From Candidatus Omnitrophota bacterium (GTDB lineage Bacteria > Omnitrophota > Koll11 > 1-14-0-20-64-10), in assembly GCA_023818695.1 (NCBI GenBank), contig JAMWCF010000001.1:248001-312000 (forward strand): 64,000 bases of DNA, given 5' to 3'. The translations under genes and the position numbers were made by a program. Shown here in pieces: positions 24,585 through 32,208 of this stretch (its first letter is position 1; each line of letters opens with the position of its first letter). A model generated the notes under the pieces. That model made no database searches. It was not told the origin of the DNA and was given only the letters and a program-made list of their open reading frames with translations.

Positions 24585-26443
24585 TGACATCCGCGCAGGA
24601 AAAGATCTCGCAGCTTCGCTACGGACCGATCGACCGGTGCCAGGTCTGCTCTTCCAGAGAGCTGACCTCCGTTCTGTTTGTCGGCTATCTTCCGCCGGTC
24701 AACCGGATGCGCCCAATCGGCCGGATGCTGGATGAAGAACCCTGGTTCCCGGCGGAGATGCTTTACTGCGGACGCTGCCATCTGGTCCAGCTGGGCTACG
24801 CGGTCGATCCGAATATCCTTTTTCCCCCTGACTACCCCTACACAAGCGGGACGACCAGAATTTTGAGAGAAAACTTCGCTGACCTGTTCAGGGAGGTGAA
24901 AGAGTTAGTCGGGCTGAACCCCGGCGATCTGACCGTTGACATCGGTTCCAACGACGGCACCCTGTTGAGCAACTTCAAGGAGGGGGGATACCCGGTCTGC
25001 GGAGTTGAACCTTCTCTGACCGCTAAAATGGCCGAGGAGCGGGGTATCCCGACCCTGATGCGGTTCTTCGAGAGGGAAGCGGTCGAGGCGGTCAAGGCCG
25101 AACATGGACAGCCGAAAATTGTCACCGCTACGAACGTCTTTGCCCACATCCACCGGGTCAATGAGCTAATGGACAACATCGAGTCGCTGGCCGGCCCGGA
25201 GGGGGTCTTCATCTCGGAATCCCACTACCTGAAGGACCTCATCGACACCCTCCAGTACGATACGATCTATCACGAACACCTGCGCTACTACTCCCTGACC
25301 AGCCTGAAATTCCTCCTGGAATCTCGCGGTTTCAGGATCTTCCATGTCAAGAGGATCCCGACGCACGGCGGATCGATACGGGTCTACGCCTCCAAATCGA
25401 AACGCTATACCCTTCGGGGATCGGTTGAAAGCCTCCTGAAAGAGGAACAGCAAGCCGGGCTGACGGGTCCCTCCTGGATCCCTTCCTTTCGGAGGAGGGT
25501 CATCGAATCGAAACTCAAACTTTACGACCTGCTGTACGATCTGAAACGGCAGGGCAACGCGATCTACGGGATTGGCGCACCCTCCAGGGCCAGCACCCTG
25601 ATCAATTACGTGGGGCTCGACGACGGCATTCTGGACTGCGTGCTGGAGGTGAAGGGATCAAAGAAGACCGACAAGTACATGCCGGGCACCAAAATCCCAG
25701 TACTGGAAGAAAGCAAGCTATATGCTGACCAGCCGCCGTATGCCCTGTTTCTCTCGTGGCACATCTCCTGGGAATTAAGTCGGAATCTTGCCCAGCGCGG
25801 TTACACGGGGGATTTCATCACTCCTCTGCCCGAACCGGAGATCCTCCCGAATGCGAATCGCACAGGCAGGCGAACGGGCGCATCTCCCGCGCTCCAGACC
25901 CGACTGGAAAAGGGGTTCTGCGTTTGGTTCACCGGCTTAAGCGGGGCCGGCAAAACCTCCATTGCGCAACGGTTGGAATCCCTCCTCCGATGCAACGGCC
26001 AGACGGTGACCATGCTTGACGGTGATGTGGTCCGAACCCACCTGTCCAAAGGGCTCGGTTACAGCAAGGAAGACAGGGACGCCAATATCCGCCGGATCGG
26101 TTTCGTGGCCTCTGAGATCGTCCGGCACAGGGGCATCGCCGTTTGCGCGGCCATCAGCCCCTACCGGTCCGTCCGCGATGAGTGCAGGCGGATGATCGGC
26201 CCGGAGCAATTTATCGAGGTCTTTGTCGACACGCCGCTGGAGATCTGCGAAAAGAGGGACACCAAGGGGATGTACGCCAAGGCCCGCCGAGGAGAGATCA
26301 AACAGTTTACGGGGGTCGATGATCCTTATGAACCGCCACTCAAGCCGGAGATCACCTTGACGACAACCGATTCGACGCCGGAAGAGGACGCCCGGAGAGT
26401 CCTCCGCTTCCTTCAGGAAAGGGGATTTGTGACTGCGGGATGA
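24581..26443 (+). CDS. Fusion: sugar C-methyltransferase and adenylylsulfate (APS) kinase
   Basis: One uninterrupted 620-residue frame with two complete enzymes. Residues about 15-430 form a zinc-binding SAM C-methyltransferase of the TylC3/NovU type. It has the Cys pairs RCQVC and YCGRC, the SAM loop VDIGSNDGTLL, the catalytic IYHEHLRYYS segment, and a C-terminal Rossmann-like domain with IYGIGAPSRA. Residues about 443-620 form an APS kinase. It has Walker A GLSGAGKT (452-459), LDGDVVRTHLSKGLGYS, NIRRIGFVA, AAISPYRSVRDECR, VDTPLEICEKRD and GEIKQFTGVDDPYE, all at standard spacing. The kinase makes PAPS from APS and ATP. The next gene encodes a PAPS-type sulfotransferase. No ATP sulfurylase is in the window. 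Start: ATGATG at 24581, overlapping the upstream stop. Confidence 0.92.
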   Translation: MMTSAQEKISQLRYGPIDRCQVCSSRELTSVLFVGYLPPVNRMRPIGRMLDEEPWFPAEMLYCGRCHLVQLGYAVDPNILFPPDYPYTSGTTRILRENFADLFREVKELVGLNPGDLTVDIGSNDGTLLSNFKEGGYPVCGVEPSLTAKMAEERGIPTLMRFFEREAVEAVKAEHGQPKIVTATNVFAHIHRVNELMDNIESLAGPEGVFISESHYLKDLIDTLQYDTIYHEHLRYYSLTSLKFLLESRGFRIFHVKRIPTHGGSIRVYASKSKRYTLRGSVESLLKEEQQAGLTGPSWIPSFRRRVIESKLKLYDLLYDLKRQGNAIYGIGAPSRASTLINYVGLDDGILDCVLEVKGSKKTDKYMPGTKIPVLEESKLYADQPPYALFLSWHISWELSRNLAQRGYTGDFITPLPEPEILPNANRTGRRTGASPALQTRLEKGFCVWFTGLSGAGKTSIAQRLESLLRCNGQTVTMLDGDVVRTHLSKGLGYSKEDRDANIRRIGFVASEIVRHRGIAVCAAISPYRSVRDECRRMIGPEQFIEVFVDTPLEICEKRDTKGMYAKARRGEIKQFTGVDDPYEPPLKPEITLTTTDSTPEEDARRVLRFLQERGFVTAG

Positions 26444-28938
26444 AGGCAACCGGTACCTTCCAAAAGATTCCGGCATTCTCCGGCACCGCCATGGAAGCGC
26501 CAGCGCCGCTGGTCGCCATTTTCGGATCCGGCCGTAGCGGCACGACGCTCACGCTGCGCCTGCTGGACGGGTCGGAGGGGCTTTGGGTCTACCCCATTGA
26601 AATCAACCTCCTTTCCATCTTCGGGCAGGATCAGAATGCGGAAAAACGGCGGCTCCTTTTCAGGGAGTGGGCCGAAAAACAGATCCGAGAACTGGAGATG
26701 ACGTACGTTTCCCTCCTCCAGGAACCACTGCGCTCGCGGGGCAATCCGCTGGATTTCCTCCAGGAAGAGGACATCGGCGGCAACCCGGCCTCCTGTCTGA
26801 AAAAGTTTCTTCAATCGATCAGGCGTAACTATGACACCCGCCACCTGGATGGGACCCCTTTGCTCGTCTTCAAATCAATCGAGGTTGCAGATCTGGCCAA
26901 ATATGAGCGGCTCGATCCGTCGATGCGCTTCATCCATATCATCCGAGACCCTTTGACGAACTACGCCTCGCTCAAGAGAACCGACATGATCGCCAAGAAG
27001 AAACCGTTCTGGTTCCAGGGCGGAGACATCCTGCGGCTGCAGCTGGAAGGACGCTGGATTCCCCATGCCAGGCAGGTCATGGACCGGATCCAATCCCAGC
27101 CCCAGCGGCACTATCTCGTCAGGTACGAGGAGATCTGCAGCCAGCCGGCGAAAACGATTACAGCCCTTTGCCGCTGGCTCGGGGTTTCCGCTCCACGCGA
27201 CATCGCGCTTCAAACGGTTCTGGGTGGAAGGCGAATGAAGGAACTGCCGGCAAACCCCAGCAAACCGAGCGTCAAAACCCCGGAGAAGGTCATCGCTGAC
27301 ATGGCCGGCACATTCGGCTACGAAGAGGTCGTCACCCCCAGGGAACGGGAGTTTATCATCTGCAGGACTGCGGCGCTGGCGAAGCAGTTGGATTACAAGT
27401 TGCCTGCCGAACCGGCAGGTTTTCTGCGGAGGTTGTTTCTGACGTTGGCATGGCTCTTACCGGACAAGTGGGAAGTGGGGAGCGTTCATCTGCATCCCAG
27501 ATGGCTTTCTGCTTTCTTTGGCCGGCGTCTTTACATTTGGTCCAGACTGCTCTTCCCGGTTTCAAGCGAATCCGGCCTGATACCGGTCCGGCACCCGGAG
27601 TCGCCCGCCGCCGTTCCCGCGGCCGCCAAAAAAATCGGCGGCAAACCGGTGATCGAGATCACCGGATTGGGCAAACAATACCGGATCGGACAGCGGGAGC
27701 GGTACATCGCGCTGCGCGACACGCTGGTGAAGATAGCGCAGGCACCGTTCCAGCAAAAGCAGCCGGAACACCCTCCGGAATCGACATTCTGGGCCTTGAA
27801 GGACGTCGACCTGATGATCCAACCCGGTGAAGTACTCGGCGTCATCGGCCCTAACGGAGCAGGGAAATCGACCCTCCTGAAAATCCTCTCTCGGATCACT
27901 GAACCGACGCAGGGGAAGGCAATCATTCGGGGAAGGGTCGGATCCCTGCTGGAAGTAGGGACCGGCTTCCATCCGGAGCTGACCGGCCGGGAAAACATCT
28001 ACTTGAACGGGGCTATCCTGGGAATGCAAAGGTCCGAGATCCGCCGAAAGTTCGATGAGATTGTCGATTTCTCAGGCATTGAGCAGTTCATCGATACGCC
28101 GGTCAAGCGATACTCCAGCGGAATGTATGTCCGGCTGGCGTTTGCCGTGGCCGCTCACCTGGAGCCGGAAATCCTCCTGGTGGATGAGGTACTTGCTGTT
28201 GGGGATGCCTCCTTTCAACGGAAATGCCTTGGCAAAATGAGTCAGGTGGCCCACAGCGGGCGGACCATCTTCTTCGTCAGTCACAATATGTCGGCCATTA
28301 GGAACCTCTGCAGCAGGGCCATCTGTCTTGACGGCGGCCGCCTGATTTCCGATGGAGAAACCGATAAAGTAATCCTGGACTACCTCTCCCGCGACAGGGA
28401 TGCCCAGGGCCAAGGACACATGGATCTGCTGCATTTTCCGAATCGGGGCGGTTCCGGCACCGTTCGGATCACTTCTTTCGAGGCGCGCCCCGGTGACATG
28501 AACTCTGCCGCTTTGCGGACCGGCGCCGATGCCGAGTTCTATATTGGCTACCGGTCCGCCGGAACAAAGGGACCGGCCAGCCTGAATGTTATTGTCACCG
28601 TCCTGGACGGACTGGGAGACAGCATTTTTATGTGCATGCCTGCTTTCACCCCCTTGAAGGAGTTTCGGGACCTGCCTCCGGCGGGGATCATCCAGTGCCG
28701 GATCAAAAATCTGCCCCTGATTCCGGGTCGGTACACGGCGAACCTTTCCCTCAAGGATGAGGCGGGCGTGGCGGACGTCATCAATGGAGCTGTCAGCTTC
28801 GACGTCATTGACGCTGGGGAAAGCGGTCTCTCCGCCTTGCCGTGTGGCAGATGGGGCAAGATCGTCGTGACCCAGGAGTGGGAATACATCGAAAACAGAC
28901 TCCCGGGGAGCCGGGACGCCGGCGGGAGGATCGGTTGA
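26440..28938 (+). CDS. Fusion: sulfotransferase, Wzt-type ABC ATPase and Wzt C-terminal sugar-binding domain
   Basis: A single 832-residue frame. Residues about 24-330 are a PAPS-dependent sulfotransferase: the 5'-phosphosulfate loop GSGRSGTTL begins at 29, and the 3'-phosphate site is Arg169 in IIRDP with Ser177 downstream. Residues about 401-640 are a polysaccharide-export ATPase: IEITGLGKQYRIG, Walker A GPNGAGKST from 470, the Wzt-type GSLLEVGTGFHPELTGREN, signature YSSGM from 558, Walker B EILLVDE from 577, and VSHNM. Residues about 660-815 look like the Wzt_C carbohydrate-recognition domain. It overlaps the APS kinase fusion by 4 nt. The predicted membrane partner is the permease at 16656-17498. 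I infer sulfation of the polymer at the point of export. No second Wzt ATPase is present. Confidence 0.9.
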   Translation: MKATGTFQKIPAFSGTAMEAPAPLVAIFGSGRSGTTLTLRLLDGSEGLWVYPIEINLLSIFGQDQNAEKRRLLFREWAEKQIRELEMTYVSLLQEPLRSRGNPLDFLQEEDIGGNPASCLKKFLQSIRRNYDTRHLDGTPLLVFKSIEVADLAKYERLDPSMRFIHIIRDPLTNYASLKRTDMIAKKKPFWFQGGDILRLQLEGRWIPHARQVMDRIQSQPQRHYLVRYEEICSQPAKTITALCRWLGVSAPRDIALQTVLGGRRMKELPANPSKPSVKTPEKVIADMAGTFGYEEVVTPREREFIICRTAALAKQLDYKLPAEPAGFLRRLFLTLAWLLPDKWEVGSVHLHPRWLSAFFGRRLYIWSRLLFPVSSESGLIPVRHPESPAAVPAAAKKIGGKPVIEITGLGKQYRIGQRERYIALRDTLVKIAQAPFQQKQPEHPPESTFWALKDVDLMIQPGEVLGVIGPNGAGKSTLLKILSRITEPTQGKAIIRGRVGSLLEVGTGFHPELTGRENIYLNGAILGMQRSEIRRKFDEIVDFSGIEQFIDTPVKRYSSGMYVRLAFAVAAHLEPEILLVDEVLAVGDASFQRKCLGKMSQVAHSGRTIFFVSHNMSAIRNLCSRAICLDGGRLISDGETDKVILDYLSRDRDAQGQGHMDLLHFPNRGGSGTVRITSFEARPGDMNSAALRTGADAEFYIGYRSAGTKGPASLNVIVTVLDGLGDSIFMCMPAFTPLKEFRDLPPAGIIQCRIKNLPLIPGRYTANLSLKDEAGVADVINGAVSFDVIDAGESGLSALPCGRWGKIVVTQEWEYIENRLPGSRDAGGRIG

Positions 28939-29645
28939 ACGGTAAGACCCAGATGATAGCGGTGATCCCTGCGCGCGGAGGATCCAAGGGGATCCCGAAG
29001 AAAAACATCCGGCTTTTGGAGGGCAAACCCCTTCTAGTTTATACCATTGAGCAGGCCCGGAAATCCAGCAGCCTGAAAAGGGTCATCGTATCGACTGACG
29101 ACGATGAGATTGCCGCGGTGGCCCGGCGGAACCAGGCGGAGGTGGTCCGGCGTCCGGCGGAACTGGCGCAGGACACCTCCCGGACGGAGGAGGCGCTGAT
29201 CCACGCCCTTGAATCGCTGCGGGAGCGGGAAAACTACCGACCGGAGGCGGTGGTAACGCTGGAACCGACTTCGCCGTTGAGGCCGGCCCGGCTCATTGAC
29301 GAATGCATCCGGCTTTTCAAAGAAACCGATGCCGATTCTGTCATCACGGTCACGGAAACGAGGGAATGTCTGGGGAGGATCCGCGAAGGACGCTTCGAGT
29401 TTCTTTTCCCGAACCAGCCCAGGCGGCGCCAGGAAAGGGAACCCTTGTTCAAAGAGAACAGCGCCGTCTACGTGACGCAGACGGAAACTCTTTTGAGAAA
29501 ACGGTCTGTTCTCGGTGACCGGCTTTATGCGGTCGTCTGTAGTCCCGAAGAAGCAATCGACATCAACACCGAACATGACCTGATCGTGGCGGAGACCCTG
29601 CTGCGCTTGGCACAACAGCGGCAGAGGGTCTACTCGCCCGCCTGA
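28935..29645 (+). CDS. neuA: CMP-N-acylneuraminate cytidylyltransferase (NeuA-like)
   Basis: Activates a nonulosonic (sialic-type) acid with CTP. The 236-residue product opens with IPARGGSKGIPKKNI, the cytidylyltransferase signature, followed by the CTP-binding VSTDDDEIA and a QDTSRTEEALIHAL helix. LEPTSPLR and DINTEHDLIVAE are further family hallmarks. I chose TTG at 28935: it overlaps the stop of the fusion gene and has GGGAGGA 4 nt upstream, whereas the ATG at 28953 lacks a ribosome-binding site. It leads a neuA-neuB-neuC set. A second synthetase lies at 52238. Confidence 0.88.
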   Translation: MNGKTQMIAVIPARGGSKGIPKKNIRLLEGKPLLVYTIEQARKSSSLKRVIVSTDDDEIAAVARRNQAEVVRRPAELAQDTSRTEEALIHALESLRERENYRPEAVVTLEPTSPLRPARLIDECIRLFKETDADSVITVTETRECLGRIREGRFEFLFPNQPRRRQEREPLFKENSAVYVTQTETLLRKRSVLGDRLYAVVCSPEEAIDINTEHDLIVAETLLRLAQQRQRVYSPA

Positions 29646-29667
29646 AAGAGAAGAGGAGGAGATCGCC

Positions 29668-30708
29668 GTGATCCAACCCGTTCAAATCGGCCGCCGGATG
29701 GTCGGGCCGGGGCATAAACCGTTCATCATCGCCGAGGCCTGCATCAACCACGAGGGGAATTTCGAGATGGCCCGGAAGATGGTCCATGTCGCCCACGCCA
29801 TGGGGGCGGATTGCATCAAATTCCAGATCCACATCCTGGAAAATGAGATGCTGCGAGAGGCGCCCCAATCGGAAAATTTCGACGAGCCGCTGTACGACAC
29901 GCTGGAGAAGACAAACCTCTCCGTGGACGAGCACAGAAAGCTCAAAGCTCTGTGCGAACAGCTCGGCATCTTTTACCTGTGCACCCCCTTCAGCCGGGAC
30001 GGCGCCGACATCCTGGAGGAGATCGGCGTGGAGGCGTTCAAGACCGGGTCGGGGGAGCTGACGAACCTGCCCCTGCAGGAACATATCGCCAGGAAGGGCA
30101 AGCCGATGATCGTCTCCACCGGCATGTGCACCGAGGAGGAGGTGGCGGAGACCGTCAGCCTGATTCAAGGCATCGGCACCCCTCTGATCCTGACCCACTG
30201 CGTCTCCGCTTACCCGACCCCGTACCGGATCGTCAACCTGGGGATGATCCGGAAATACGCCGATCGGTTCCAGGTGCCGGTGGGCCTCTCGGACCATTCC
30301 AGGGGAATTTACACCGCTCTAGGAGCCGTCCCTTACGGAGCGTGCGTTCTGGAAAAACATTTCACGCTGGACAAGATGAGGGGCGGACCGGATAACCCGG
30401 TCTCGATCGAACCGGGGGAACTGGCCGAACTTGTGAAAGGGGCCGACGCGATTTTCCAAGCGATGGGAGAGGAGCGGCGGATCTTCGAGGAAGAGAAACA
30501 GATCGTTGCCTGGGCGAGGGAGAGCGTGGTGACCGAGAAACCGATCAAGAAGGGAACTGTCATCACCAGAGAGATGGTCTGGGTGAAAAGACCTGGTCCC
30601 GGCCCCGGTGCTATTCCGGCAAAAGATTTGAAGAAGGTGATCGGCAAAACAGCGCTGGCCGACATCCCGAAAGACCAACAGCTTTTGTGGTCTCATGTCG
30701 GACGATAA
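29668..30708 (+). CDS. neuB: N-acetylneuraminate (nonulosonate) synthase, NeuB family
   Basis: Condenses phosphoenolpyruvate with an N-acylated mannosamine-type sugar. The 346-residue product has the NeuB core: IIAEACINHEGNFEMA, KFQIH, FKTGSGELTNLP, and the two metal-binding histidines His210 (GLSDHS) and His231 (EKHFT), 21 residues apart as in N. meningitidis NeuB. A C-terminal SAF/antifreeze-like domain follows (KKGTVITREMVWVKRPG). The GTG start at 29668 is preceded by AGGAGG. Together with neuA and neuC it could make CMP-Neu5Ac from UDP-GlcNAc. Legionaminic or related acids are also possible because the substrate is set by neighbouring enzymes. Confidence 0.91.
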   Translation: MIQPVQIGRRMVGPGHKPFIIAEACINHEGNFEMARKMVHVAHAMGADCIKFQIHILENEMLREAPQSENFDEPLYDTLEKTNLSVDEHRKLKALCEQLGIFYLCTPFSRDGADILEEIGVEAFKTGSGELTNLPLQEHIARKGKPMIVSTGMCTEEEVAETVSLIQGIGTPLILTHCVSAYPTPYRIVNLGMIRKYADRFQVPVGLSDHSRGIYTALGAVPYGACVLEKHFTLDKMRGGPDNPVSIEPGELAELVKGADAIFQAMGEERRIFEEEKQIVAWARESVVTEKPIKKGTVITREMVWVKRPGPGPGAIPAKDLKKVIGKTALADIPKDQQLLWSHVGR

Positions 30709-31855
30709 AAGACGCCATATTGCCGTCGTGACCGGCGGCCGGATGACCTACGGCTATTCCCGCCCGATCATGCGAAAGATCGAGAGGGAACCGGGCATGC
30801 GCTACTCTCTGATCGTCACCAACCAGCACCTTCTGCCCAGCTTCGGGCATACGGTCAGCGAAATAGAGAAAGACAACCTTAACATCACCGACCGGATCTA
30901 CATGGCGCTGGACGGTTATACCCCGGCGACCATGGCGAAATCGCTGGGGGTCTTCCTGCTGGGAGTCACGGACGCCCTGGTCCGGTTGAAGCCGGACATC
31001 ACGCTGGTGGTGGGGGATAGGGGTGAGCACCTGATCGCCGCGATGGCAGCCGCCCACATGAATATCCCGGTTGCCCACATCCAGGCCGGAGAGCTGTCTG
31101 GCAACATCGATGGGATGACCCGGCACGCCATCGCCCGGTTCGCGCACCTGCATTTCGCTTCCAACCAGGACGCCGCAGACCGCTTGAGGAAAACCGGCGA
31201 ACAGGAATTCCGGATCTTCCTCACGGGAGCGCCGCAGCTGGACGAGCTGGTGAACAGCGAATACGCCTCCCGGGAGGAGGTGGCTGCCATCTTCCGGCTG
31301 GATTTGAAGAAACCAACGATCTTAGTGGCCCAACACCCGGTCACCGAAGAGTTCGGCGGCGCGCAAAAGCAGATACAGGAAACGCTCGAAGCGGTCACCA
31401 GCTTCGGCCTGCAGACCATCGTTATCTTTCCGAACAACGACGCCGGCAGCGAGGAGATCCGACGGGTGATGGAGCGTTACAGGAAACCATTCCTGCGTAT
31501 CGAGCGGAACCTCCCCAGGCGCCTCTACGCGGGGCTCATGAACGTGGCATCGGTGCTGGTGGGAAATTCCAGCAGTGGACTGATCGAGGCCCCTTGCTTT
31601 AAACTGCCGGCCGTCAACATCGGCAACCGGCAGAGGGACCGGTTCCGCGGCAACAACGTGATCGACGTGCCGTACGCCCAGGAAGCGATTCGACGGGGGA
31701 TAGAGAAGGCCCTTTCCGCCGAATTCCAGAAATTCATCCGGGAGAACTGCGACAACCCGTATTTCGGGGACGGCCGGGTTTCGGACAGGATCGTCGAGAT
31801 CCTCAAGACGGTCTCCATCGATGAGAAGCTGCTGAAGAAGCAGCTCGCTTACTGA
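30695..31855 (+). CDS. neuC: UDP-N-acetylglucosamine 2-epimerase, hydrolysing (NeuC family)
   Basis: Hydrolyses and epimerises a UDP-GlcNAc derivative to free N-acyl-mannosamine and UDP, the first step of sialic-type sugar synthesis. The 386-residue GT-B-fold product contains VVTGGRMTYGY at the N-terminus, VVGDRGEHLIAA, VAHIQAGELSGNIDG and the UDP-binding GNSSSGLIEAP, all family hallmarks. It overlaps neuB by 14 nt. There is no LegB/LegC pair immediately beside it, which favours the plain ManNAc route. The 4,6-dehydratase at 41856 leaves modified substrates open. Confidence 0.9.
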   Translation: MSDDKRRHIAVVTGGRMTYGYSRPIMRKIEREPGMRYSLIVTNQHLLPSFGHTVSEIEKDNLNITDRIYMALDGYTPATMAKSLGVFLLGVTDALVRLKPDITLVVGDRGEHLIAAMAAAHMNIPVAHIQAGELSGNIDGMTRHAIARFAHLHFASNQDAADRLRKTGEQEFRIFLTGAPQLDELVNSEYASREEVAAIFRLDLKKPTILVAQHPVTEEFGGAQKQIQETLEAVTSFGLQTIVIFPNNDAGSEEIRRVMERYRKPFLRIERNLPRRLYAGLMNVASVLVGNSSSGLIEAPCFKLPAVNIGNRQRDRFRGNNVIDVPYAQEAIRRGIEKALSAEFQKFIRENCDNPYFGDGRVSDRIVEILKTVSIDEKLLKKQLAY

Positions 31856-31866
31856 AAGAGGCGGCT

Positions 31867-32208
31867 ATGACCAAAAAAATCGACCTGTTCACGATCAAGA
31901 TCACCGACAACGTCCGGACAGCGATGGAGAAGATCACCGCCAATAAACACCGAGCCGTCGTGGTGCTCGACGGCAGGAAGGTCGTCGGGACGGTCAGCGA
32001 CGGGGACGTGCGCCGGGCACTCCTGAAGGAGATTCTCCCGATCGCGCCGGTGGAGGAGATCATGAACATCAACTGCCGGACCACCACCGAAACCGACCCC
32101 GGCAAACAGAGGGAGATCCTATCCCGCGAAAAGGTGACCCTCCTGCCGGTCATTAACAAAGACAATGAGCTTATCGACGTCGCGCTTGCCTACGAACCGT
32201 TCGAATGA
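31867..32208 (+). CDS. CBS-domain pair protein
   Basis: A 113-residue stand-alone Bateman module of two CBS domains (about residues 5-58 and 60-113), with VVGTVSDGDVRRALL and a matching second repeat. CBS pairs bind adenosine nucleotides and regulate partner enzymes. In sialic/legionaminic acid loci such modules are usually fused to a sugar-phosphate nucleotidyltransferase (PtmE type). Here the module is alone, 11 nt after neuC, and overlaps the next gene by 44 nt. A regulatory role toward the neuABC enzymes is inferred from position only. Confidence 0.85.
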   Translation: MTKKIDLFTIKITDNVRTAMEKITANKHRAVVVLDGRKVVGTVSDGDVRRALLKEILPIAPVEEIMNINCRTTTETDPGKQREILSREKVTLLPVINKDNELIDVALAYEPFE

